Source: JAEMQF01 sp963791595 (GTDB taxonomy: Bacteria; Pseudomonadota; Gammaproteobacteria; Burkholderiales; Burkholderiaceae_C). Taken from it: DNA of 64,000 bases. The notes beneath the pieces are model-generated. The model made no database searches, was not told the DNA's origin, and saw nothing but the letters and a program-made list of their open reading frames with translations. The translations under genes and the position numbers were made by a program. Below, piece after piece: positions 56,956-64,000 of this stretch; the stretch's first letter is position 1, and each line of letters opens with the position of its first letter. The stretch is taken from the NCBI GenBank assembly GCA_963791595.1, contig CAWBTF010000012.1, positions 248,001 through 312,000 of the forward strand, in the 5' to 3' direction.

Positions 56956-57627
56956 GTGAGCGCGTGGCTCGACCTGCTGGCGCCGCTGTTCGCGCAGGCC
57001 TTCGCCCTCTGGGGCACACCCGTCACGCGCCTGGAACTCGTCGCCTTCGTGCTCGCGCTGGCGATGGTCGGGTGCAACATCCGCGTCAATCCCTGGGGCT
57101 GGCCTCTGGCGATCATCAGCTCGCTGCTGTACTTCGGGCTGTTCTGGAGCAACTTGCTCTACGGTGACGCAGCTCTTCAGATCTTCTTCGCGGTCATTGC
57201 CAGCTGGGGCTGGTGGCAGTGGCTGCGCGGCACACAGCCCGACGGCAGCGCGCTGCGGGTGCGCTACCTGACCATGCGCGGCCGCTGGCTCGCACTCGCC
57301 GCGTTGGCCGTCGCCTGGCCCGCCACAGGCGCCTTCCTCGCCACCGCCACCGACACCGACGTCCCTTGGTGGGACGCCTTCCCCACCGCGGCCAGCGTCA
57401 TCGGCCAGTGGCTGCTCGGCCGCAAGTACGTCGAGAACTGGCCGACGTGGATCGTCGTGAACGTCGTCAGCGTCGCGCTGTTTGCCTACAAGGGGTTGTG
57501 GCTGACGGCTGTGCTGTACGCCGTGTTCATTGTGCTGTCGGTGGTGGGATGGCGTGCCTGGATGCGGATCGTCGAAGGCCATGCGACCACCGACGTGACG
57601 CGACCAGAACCCGCGCGAGCGGGTTGA
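56956..57627 (+). CDS. pnuC: nicotinamide riboside transporter PnuC
   Basis: A 223-residue membrane protein with about seven helices. Tryptophan-rich segments GWPLAIISSLLYFGLFWSNL and FFAVIASWGWWQWLRG match the PnuC family, which imports nicotinamide riboside by facilitated diffusion for NAD synthesis. The late VIGQWLLGRKYVENWPTWIV is also family-typical. The start is GTG 56956, 12 bases after ftsB. No NadR or THI-box-like element was seen. Confidence 0.9.
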   Translation: MSAWLDLLAPLFAQAFALWGTPVTRLELVAFVLALAMVGCNIRVNPWGWPLAIISSLLYFGLFWSNLLYGDAALQIFFAVIASWGWWQWLRGTQPDGSALRVRYLTMRGRWLALAALAVAWPATGAFLATATDTDVPWWDAFPTAASVIGQWLLGRKYVENWPTWIVVNVVSVALFAYKGLWLTAVLYAVFIVLSVVGWRAWMRIVEGHATTDVTRPEPARAG

Positions 57628-57670
57628 ATCGCGGAAGCCGCCGGATTGACCCGGCGGCGCGTGGCCGTCG

Positions 57671-59998
57671 CTACCGCCCGGCGCGCACCGCCCCAGCGCG
57701 CGGCACAAGCGCCGACACCGCCACGGTCGAGGCGGCCGGCGCCGCCGCCGGCTCGGCGGCGGCGTCTTGTTGCTTCGCCGGCGTGCTGCCGCCCGAACCG
57801 CTGGCCGCGCCGAAATCGAACGCGAACTTCGGCTGGCGCCATTGCCCGTCGATCAGCAGCGGCACACTCAGACCGGAGAACGCCGCGAACTCTGTCGTCG
57901 CCTTGTTGACACTCGCCGCCAGACGCAGATCGATCAGCCCGCTCTCAAGCACCAGTTCGCCGCCACCCGATACGTGAAACAACGCATTGTGCAGCTCGAT
58001 GTTCTGGCTGCGCATTCGCCCCTCGCCCAGTTCGATACGTGCTTTCATGTCGCTGAAAGCGGTACCGGCGTCGGCGTTGAACGCCTGCACTCGCGCAGGC
58101 GTCGCCTTGCCGACTTCGCCGCGCCCTTCGAACATCGCCGCGCGCAAGTCGACGCCTCTGATCTTGCCGGCCGCAACCGCCAACGACATCGGCCCGGCCA
58201 GCCCTGCGCGCAAGCTGCCGATGCTGGCGCCCTGCGTTTGCAGCTCCCAGGCGAATTCGCCGCGCCCGTCGAGCCAGGGCCATAACGCGACTTCGGCGCG
58301 CAACGCGCGCATGTCGACATCGGCCCAGCTTCCTTTGCTGGACACGCGCGCGGCGGCGGCCGCGTCGACGCTGATCGACGCCTCGACCGAACCGCCGTAG
58401 GCCTGCGCCGTGATCGGGCTGACGTTCAACGCCGCGCGCTGCGCGTCGAACTGCGCCGACACGTTGTTCGCGCTCATGCCGCACAGCTTCACCTTGTCGG
58501 CGCGCAAGTGCCCGGCCAGGGTCAGCTCACGCAGGAACGACACGTCGAACGGCAACCCGTCGTCGCCCCAACGCCCCAGGCACGGTTGTGCCAGCAGCGC
58601 ATCGAGGTCCAGGCCGGCGCTGGCCAGCTCGAAGGTCCAATGCGGGCGGCGCCAGTCGCTCACGGCGATTTGCCCGCGCAGCTCGTTGCCGGCGAGCTTG
58701 CCGTTGAGCGCGAAGTGCACGCTCTTCTGCGCCAGGTCGAAGACCAACTTGCCGCTGGCGGCCAGCGGCGTCTGCGCGCCCAGCGCCGGGTGGTTGGCGT
58801 CGGCACTCAGGTCGATCGCTTCGAATTCGATGCGTGGTCCGGCGCCGAAGTCGAGCGACACCGGGCTCGACATCTGCGCGCGCAACTGCGCGCCCGAACC
58901 CCGCAGCGACACCTGGGCGCTGGCGGCCGCACCGCGCACGGTGCGGCCGGTGGCCTCGAAGCTCGGCACCTGGAGCGCCGCGGTGAGCGTCTGGTCGGGG
59001 TGCGCGACGCTCAGGTCCATGTTGAGCTGGCTTCCCTGGAAGCGCCGCTCGATGTACCTGAGCTCGGGTGCGACGAGGCGCGCATTGAACACGCTCAGGC
59101 CCGACTTGCTGGCCGAGGTGAGCACCAGGTTTTCGGCGCTCAGCGTGTGCAGGCCGACGTGCCCGGTCACATCGGCCTTGAGATTGAGTGCCAGGTTGTC
59201 GACGCCGAGCGCCTTGCCGTCGAGCTGCGCGTCGAGCTTCGCGAGTTCAATACGCCCGGCTTGGGCGTCGAACAGCAGCCGGCCTTTCAGGTTCAGCTTG
59301 GCATCGATTCCGGCCTGGGGCGCGTCGACGCGCATGTTTCCACTCAAGGGCGCCGCCAGGCCGTCGGCGAGCCGGCCGATCTCGATGTTCACATCGTTCA
59401 GGCTGCCGCGTTCGAACAAGACTTCGTCGTTCCACTGCAGGGTCGAGCGCTTCAGCACCAGGCCTTGCACGTCGATGTTCGCCGGGGAAATGCTCGCGAT
59501 GTCTTTCACCAGATCGTCGACGTTGCTGCTGCCGTCCCTGAAGCGCACGAGTTGGGCGCGCAACCCGTCGATCTCGGCCGAATCGACAAGGACCTGACGG
59601 CGCAACAACGGCAGCCAGGCGATCGTGATGCGTGCGCTGTCGATCGACGCAAACTCGCGCGCACTGCGGCGCTGGCTCAACGTGGCCTTGCCCGCGTTGA
59701 AGCCGAGTTTGGGAAACCAGCTGAGCTGGAGTTCGCCGTCGAGCACCAACTCGCGCTGGGTGCGCTCTTGCACGATTCGCACGATCTGCGACTTGAAGTG
59801 GTTCGGGTCGAGCACGCTCACTGCGATCGCGATCAGCCCGCCGAGAAAGAGCAGGACCACCAGCAATCCTGCGATGGCGTGGCGGTAGTAGGTCTTGGCC
59901 AGACCCTCGGCGTACGGAATCTTGAACGGGCCGAAGGTCGAAATCACCAGGCCGATCACGCCGATCAGGCCGAGCAGTGCGTACTTGATTGCGTTCAT
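57671..59998 (-). CDS. AsmA-family protein
   Basis: A 775-residue envelope protein. An N-terminal hydrophobic region (KYALLGLIGVIGLVISTFGP) and a transmembrane helix (AIAGLLVVLLFLGGLIAIAV, ~42-62) precede the AsmA start VLDPNHFKSQIVRIVQERTQ. The long body is beta-rich, as in the repeating-beta-groove proteins proposed to carry phospholipids between membranes. The C-terminal AsmA region includes FSDMKARIELGEGRMRSQNI and the terminal low-complexity Ala/Ser/Gly tail. It is convergent with pnuC. Its role in outer-membrane lipid homeostasis is inferred from the family. Confidence 0.88.
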   Translation of the reverse strand: MNAIKYALLGLIGVIGLVISTFGPFKIPYAEGLAKTYYRHAIAGLLVVLLFLGGLIAIAVSVLDPNHFKSQIVRIVQERTQRELVLDGELQLSWFPKLGFNAGKATLSQRRSAREFASIDSARITIAWLPLLRRQVLVDSAEIDGLRAQLVRFRDGSSNVDDLVKDIASISPANIDVQGLVLKRSTLQWNDEVLFERGSLNDVNIEIGRLADGLAAPLSGNMRVDAPQAGIDAKLNLKGRLLFDAQAGRIELAKLDAQLDGKALGVDNLALNLKADVTGHVGLHTLSAENLVLTSASKSGLSVFNARLVAPELRYIERRFQGSQLNMDLSVAHPDQTLTAALQVPSFEATGRTVRGAAASAQVSLRGSGAQLRAQMSSPVSLDFGAGPRIEFEAIDLSADANHPALGAQTPLAASGKLVFDLAQKSVHFALNGKLAGNELRGQIAVSDWRRPHWTFELASAGLDLDALLAQPCLGRWGDDGLPFDVSFLRELTLAGHLRADKVKLCGMSANNVSAQFDAQRAALNVSPITAQAYGGSVEASISVDAAAAARVSSKGSWADVDMRALRAEVALWPWLDGRGEFAWELQTQGASIGSLRAGLAGPMSLAVAAGKIRGVDLRAAMFEGRGEVGKATPARVQAFNADAGTAFSDMKARIELGEGRMRSQNIELHNALFHVSGGGELVLESGLIDLRLAASVNKATTEFAAFSGLSVPLLIDGQWRQPKFAFDFGAASGSGGSTPAKQQDAAAEPAAAPAASTVAVSALVPRAGAVRAGR

Positions 59999-60261
59999 GG
60001 GTGAAACGAGTTTCGGCGCCAGAGCCGCGGCGGTGCAGCGCCGGCCGCGGGAAGTGGATCATCGGCCGGGCGCGGTGAAAACCGCAGCGTCGGCCGCCCA
60101 CGAGGACACTTCGGGCGCATTGAATTCACGGTCTGCGCGATTTGACCGTGATGCGCTGCGCGCCGCGCGGCGGCGAGCGTGCCGCCGCAGTGAGAAGACG
60201 CTACAGATGCGGCTGCATGTATCGGGTCCGCGTGCGCCCGACGGCACCGACTCGGCGCGCT

Positions 60262-61055
60262 TCAGGCCGCCGGCCAGCGCGGCGGGCGTTTCTCGATGAA
60301 CGCCTGCACGCCTTCGAGCGCGGCGCCGTCCATCATGTTGCACGCCATCGTCTGCCCCGCGTCTTCGTACGCGGCGGCGATGCCCTTCTCGAGCTGGCGG
60401 TAGAACAACTGCTTGCCCATCGCGATCGCCACGCGCGGCTTGGCCAGAATCGAGGTGATCAGCCGTTCCACTTCGGCGTCGAGGTTTTCCGCGGGCACGA
60501 CTCGATTGATCAGGCCTTTGTCGCGCGCCTGCTCGGCGCTGATGAAATCACCCGTCACGAGCATCTCGAACGCCGCCTTGCGCCCGACGTTGCGCGACAG
60601 CGCGACGCTCGGCGTCGAGCAGAACAGCCCGTAGCGCACACCGCTGACGGCGAACTGCGCGCTGCTCGCCGCGACAGCCAGGTCGCACATCGCGACCAGT
60701 TGGCAACCGGCCGCCGTGGCCATGCCGTGCACCTTGGCGATCACCGGAACCGGCGCGCGCTGCACACTCAGCATCAGCGCCGTGCATTGATCGAACAGCT
60801 TGCGGTAATAAGGCAGCGATGGGTCGGCTCGCATCTCTTTCAAGTCGTGCCCGGCGCAAAACGCCTTGCCGGCGGCGGCGAGCACGATCGCGCGAACGCT
60901 TTCGTCGGCACTCAGCGAATCGAACTGGGCCTGCAGTGCCGCGAGCATCGCCTCCGACAGCGCATTGAAGGCCTGCGGCCGGTTCAGCGTGAGCGTGATC
61001 ACGCCGCGAGAGTCCGTTCGCGCAGCACCAGCGCGGGCTCGTTCCTGCGTTTCAC
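60262..61055 (-). CDS. enoyl-CoA hydratase/isomerase, probable one-base break near the start
   Basis: A crotonase-fold enzyme of ~264 residues if corrected. ITLTLNRPQAFNALSEAML, the oxyanion-hole segments AAAGKAFCAGHDLKEM and KVHGMATAAGCQLVAMCDLA, and the late PPRWPAA-type end are clear. In the frame that holds the fold, the first start is GTG 61002, which would cut the first strand. Just upstream, in another frame, GTG 61055 gives KRRNEPALVLRER, a normal crotonase N-terminus. The two join if one base is missing at ~61013. The lack of the typical second catalytic Glu (CSTPSVALSRNVGR region) suggests the variant group often seen in mammals and bacteria as ECHDC3-like. The acyl-CoA substrate is not deducible. 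Confidence 0.85.
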
Positions 61056-61159
61056 GCGCGAGGGGATGTTGGGTTGACGTTCATGGCCGGCCTCCGTTGC
61101 GCCCCAACTGTACTTCGGCGCCGCAGGAATTTGCAGAACGTGCGCGACGCAAGAAACTG

Positions 61160-61260
61160 GTCATCCCGGCGTACGCCGGGATCCACTGGATGCCCGCCAT
61201 GGGCACTTCACCGAACGCTCGGCTCTCCAACGAGTGGATACCGGCATTCGCCGGTATGAC
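61160..61260. repeat. paired REP-like inverted repeat, second copy
   Basis: GTCATCCCGGCGTACGCCGGGATCCA opens the element and TGGATACCGGCATTCGCCGGTATGAC closes it. The outer arms pair as in the 54059 copy but with compensating changes on the right side (ACCGGC...GCCGGT). It lies between the enoyl-CoA hydratase and patatin genes. Confidence 0.82.
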
Positions 61261-61286
61261 GACACGCGGCTGCGCCATGCCACCTG

Positions 61287-63614
61287 TCAAAGGCTGCCGA
61301 TGAACAGATACGCGTTCGCCGTGCCGCTGCTGGAACGCGCGTAGCCCAGGTACAGCGGGCCGATCGGCGTGGCGCCTCCGAGGTAGAAGAACACCGAGTC
61401 CTGCCAGCCCGAGCGTGACGTCTCGGTGTAGCGCACGCCCACCCGCCCGGCCTCGAGCGCGATGCCGGCGCGCAAGTCGCCGCTCAGGCCGATCGGCAGG
61501 CGCTGCAGCACGCGTTCCGCGCGGAATTGCGCGTACTGCACGTCGTCCCCCAGGAACTGCCCGGCCCCGTAGGCCGACAGATTGAGCAAGCCGCCGAGCG
61601 ATGCGGCTTCGTGGAATGGCAGCACGCCGCTTGGCGAGCTGGTGTGCGCTAGGCGCCCGGCGACCACGAACGCGCCAGCCTGTTTGGCGGCGCGCGCCTC
61701 AATGCTCAGGCGCGTGAAGCTGCCGCCGTGCGGCGCGAAATACGCCATCCTGGCCGACCAGCCATCGGACGGAAAAGTCGGATGGTTGAGTTGGTCGAAG
61801 TCGAGCGTCGTGAACCAGCCCGGCGTGCGAAACGGCCCGCGCGGAAACACCGCCAGGCCGGTGTCCAACTGGTAGCGCTTGCTCTGGCCCATCCAGCCCA
61901 GCCGCCACTGCCCGACCAGGCCCAGGTTCAAGCCGGCCGCGACGCTGTAGGTCTGGCTGCGCACCTCGTACTCGCTGAGCTTGTCTTCGTCTTCGTAGAC
62001 GATTGCCGCGCTGCTCGCGGCACGCGCGCCGATTTCGACAAAACTGCGCTGCCACGGATCGAGCGGCTGATGCACATCGAGCGCCAGTGCCGACGTGCTG
62101 CCCACCTCGCCTGTGACCATCAGTTCGCCGCCCAGGCGATTGAGCAGTGTCTTCTGATACGCACCGCGCAGGCTGTAGGTGGAGCCGCGCTTGAGCGTGC
62201 TGTTCAGGCCGGCGGCGAAGCGCAGGAAGTCCGGCCCCCAGCGCTTGGCGATCGGCGTCACGCGCAACACGTGGCGCTCGCCCCGTGGCCCTGGCGGCCA
62301 TGGTGGCTCTTGTGGCTCTTGCAACCCCTGCCGCCGCTGCGGGATCAAGGCGTAGTCGACGCTCTCGAAATGTGCGTCGCCGTACACACGCAGCAGGTCG
62401 CGGTGCAGGCGCGCCGTGTCGAGCGTCTGCCCCAGTGGCTGGGTCAAGTGGCGCAGCACCGCCCTCGGGTCGAGCTGTGGCAGTCCCGCCACCTCGACCG
62501 CATCGACGATCGGCGCGCCGCCCTGCGCGGCCGTGATGCGCCCCCACCAGGCGGCATACTCGGCTTCGCTCACCGCCAATCCGCGCAGTTGCGCGGCGCC
62601 GGCCAGCGCCGCGTCGAAGCCGCGCTGCACTGCCTGGGCATGGCGATCGAAGTCCGCCGCCGTAACGTCGCCCATGTCGGGCTTGATGTAGACGTCGCCC
62701 GGCCGCAGCAGCGCCAGCGACTGGCCGACGTTCTGCTCGGTCAGGATGCCCACCATCTGCGCCGCCACGCTGAACAACGAAGTCACCTCCTTTGCATCGA
62801 GCAGCGGCGAGCCGACATTCACGGCGATCACGACATCCGCATCGCAACGCTCGCGCACTTCGCGCACCGGCACGTTGTCGACCAGGCCGCCGTCGACGAG
62901 CGAGCGGCCTTCGTGCTCCACCGGCGCCATCAATCCGGGGATCGACATGCTCGCGCGCATCGCCTTGCTCAGGCTGCCGTCGCGGATCACGACGCGATCG
63001 CCGCTGCCGATGTCGGTGGCGACGATCGACAGCGGCAGCGGCAAGGCCTGAATGACGCGCTCGCTGCGGTCGCCATGCACCAGCCGGTTCAGGAACAGTT
63101 TGATCTTCTGCCCGGTCAACACGCCAGGCAGGTATTGAAGGCCTTTGCTGCTGACGCCGATCTCAGTGCCGGACAGGAAACGCTGCGTGAATCGCTTGCT
63201 GCGAAAGTTGCGTTCGTCCCAGCCGGGCTCGTCGATGAACATGTCGGACCAGTCGGCGCGCGCGAGCTCGGCGCGCATCGCCGCCGGGGTGACGCCCGCG
63301 GCAAACGCACCCGCGACCACCGCGCCCATGCTCGTGCCGGCAACGCAGTCCACCGGAACGCGCAAGCGCTCCAGCACCTCGAGCACGCCGATGTGCGCGG
63401 CGCCGCGCGCGCCGCCACCGCCCAGCGCGAGGCCGATGCGTGGCCGAGGCGGCACCGCCGCAGCTTCGCTGATGGCAGCACTGGCCGGCGCGCCCGCGGA
63501 GGTCTGCTGCGCGGCCACCTGGCTCGTGCCGCAGGTCCAGGTGACGGCGGCGGCGCACAGGCATACCGCGGCGCGACGCGCGCGGCACTCAGGCACGCGG
63601 CACACCTGGCGCAC
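61287..63614 (-). CDS. patatin-like phospholipase with C-terminal beta-barrel (type Vd-like)
   Basis: About 775 residues. The start is taken as GTG 63614, which gives a short basic segment followed by a Cys/Ala-rich signal peptide cleaved near QVAAQQ. An ATG at 63671 would overlap the metY-like gene. The patatin domain (~70-300) has the oxyanion motif GLALGGGGARGAAHIGVLEV, the nucleophile in VAGTSMGAVVAG and the Asp of the dyad in SLVDGGLVDNVPV. A POTRA-like middle (ARLHRDLLRVYGDAHFESVD) leads to a C-terminal Omp85/surface-antigen barrel ending in FLYLGG-like and LYLGYARSSSGTANAYLFIG strands. The architecture matches PlpD-type autotransporters, lipases exposed or released at the surface. Confidence 0.9.
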   Translation of the reverse strand: MRQVCRVPECRARRAAVCLCAAAVTWTCGTSQVAAQQTSAGAPASAAISEAAAVPPRPRIGLALGGGGARGAAHIGVLEVLERLRVPVDCVAGTSMGAVVAGAFAAGVTPAAMRAELARADWSDMFIDEPGWDERNFRSKRFTQRFLSGTEIGVSSKGLQYLPGVLTGQKIKLFLNRLVHGDRSERVIQALPLPLSIVATDIGSGDRVVIRDGSLSKAMRASMSIPGLMAPVEHEGRSLVDGGLVDNVPVREVRERCDADVVIAVNVGSPLLDAKEVTSLFSVAAQMVGILTEQNVGQSLALLRPGDVYIKPDMGDVTAADFDRHAQAVQRGFDAALAGAAQLRGLAVSEAEYAAWWGRITAAQGGAPIVDAVEVAGLPQLDPRAVLRHLTQPLGQTLDTARLHRDLLRVYGDAHFESVDYALIPQRRQGLQEPQEPPWPPGPRGERHVLRVTPIAKRWGPDFLRFAAGLNSTLKRGSTYSLRGAYQKTLLNRLGGELMVTGEVGSTSALALDVHQPLDPWQRSFVEIGARAASSAAIVYEDEDKLSEYEVRSQTYSVAAGLNLGLVGQWRLGWMGQSKRYQLDTGLAVFPRGPFRTPGWFTTLDFDQLNHPTFPSDGWSARMAYFAPHGGSFTRLSIEARAAKQAGAFVVAGRLAHTSSPSGVLPFHEAASLGGLLNLSAYGAGQFLGDDVQYAQFRAERVLQRLPIGLSGDLRAGIALEAGRVGVRYTETSRSGWQDSVFFYLGGATPIGPLYLGYARSSSGTANAYLFIGSL

Positions 63615-63631
63615 CGCGGCAAGGCGCCTCC

Positions 63632-64000
63632 CTATCGGCACGCTGCGGCGAGTGCCTGATCGATGTCCCACAAGATGTCGTCGACATGCTCCAACCCCAC
63701 CGAGATGCGGATCATGTCGGGCAGCACGCCGGCGGCTAGCTGCTGCTGCGCATCCAACTGACGATGCGTGGTGGACGCCGGGTGACTGATCAGCGTTCGC
63801 GCGTCGCCGATGTTCACCAGGTGGCTCATCATCTGCGCGGCTTCGATGAACTTCACGCCCGGCGCCAGGCCACCCTTCACGCCGAATGCGAGCAAGCCCG
63901 ACGCGCCGCGCATCTGGCGCATCAGCAGCGCATGCTGCGGGTCCTCAGGCAAGCCGGGATAGTTGACCCAGCTCACGCGCGAGTCCACTTTCAGGTACTG
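63632..64000 (-). CDS. O-acetylhomoserine sulfhydrylase-like PLP enzyme, 3' part
   Basis: The C-terminal ~122 residues of a Cys/Met-metabolism PLP enzyme; the frame is open to the window's right edge. WVNYPGLPEDPQHALLMRQM and FIEAAQMMSHLVNIGDARTL match MetY/CysD-type O-acetylhomoserine aminocarboxypropyltransferases. The substrate-carboxylate Arg and the end LISHPASTTHRQLD (with VGLEHVDDILWDIDQALA) are intact. These enzymes make homocysteine from O-acetylhomoserine and sulfide. The patatin gene starts 17 bases downstream on the same strand. Confidence 0.9.
   Translation of the reverse strand, partial: QYLKVDSRVSWVNYPGLPEDPQHALLMRQMRGASGLLAFGVKGGLAPGVKFIEAAQMMSHLVNIGDARTLISHPASTTHRQLDAQQQLAAGVLPDMIRISVGLEHVDDILWDIDQALAAACR

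Noticed and set aside
60004..60261. A possible gene between the AsmA and crotonase genes
   Set aside because: The short frames there have no recognisable start context or domain. I see nothing beyond intergenic sequence.
1..64000. tRNA, rRNA, riboswitch or other structured RNA genes
   Set aside because: No cloverleaf, rRNA core segment or known riboswitch core was recognised by eye. A covariance-model search would be needed to exclude small ncRNAs.

Overview
The window looks like a chromosomal segment of a high-GC betaproteobacterium, most likely Burkholderiales (Comamonadaceae/Sphaerotilaceae-like). The evidence is the order pyrG-kdsA-DUF1330-eno-ftsB, a trmJ/suhB divergent pair, an orphan Bug/TctC binding protein, a FcbT-type TRAP system, an AsmA protein and strongly GC-biased codon use. 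No rRNA, tRNA, transposase, phage gene or CRISPR array was seen.

Layout. 1-8.7 kb: the 3' end of an ATPase/TPR gene, a small alpha/beta hydrolase, a bacterial NHEJ locus (ligD, ku, a MerR-HTH/TPR protein) and an EamA exporter. 8.8-15.8 kb: dapD; a TRAP-type binding protein directly upstream of a membrane hybrid histidine kinase; an ArsR regulator coupled to an AHSA1-GST fusion; an OmpA-like lipoprotein. 15.8-37.2 kb: a large minus-strand signalling cluster. It holds three giant paralogous hybrid kinases, K1 (TPR + 3 GAF), K2 (TPR + 5 GAF) and K3 (about 11 GAF units repeating every ~517 bp of DNA), followed by a free Hpt protein and a receiver-nucleotide cyclase. A 2.5-kb segment with two PIN toxin-antitoxin pairs and an orphan TctC gene sits between K2 and K3. 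37.2-64 kb: mostly housekeeping genes (rpsU, yqeY, TRAP dctQM with convergent dctP, pmbA, darP, mogA, a YhiN-type flavoprotein, cysE, trmJ, suhB, mutS, pyrG, kdsA, eno, ftsB, pnuC), then an AsmA protein, an enoyl-CoA hydratase, a patatin/beta-barrel protein and the 3' end of a metY-like gene.

The most notable system is the kinase cluster. Phosphate could pass from K1/K2/K3 through their receivers to the free Hpt and then to the receiver of the cyclase, so that many soluble GAF inputs converge on a cyclic-nucleotide output. This is inference from domain order and co-orientation.

Caution: eleven apparent single-base indels break otherwise coherent genes: ligD, K1 (2), K2 (2), K3 (3), pmbA, ftsB and the enoyl-CoA hydratase. 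ftsB is normally essential and the breaks can be compared with intact paralogous copies, so sequence or assembly error is the likeliest explanation. These genes are annotated as full-length CDS with the break noted.
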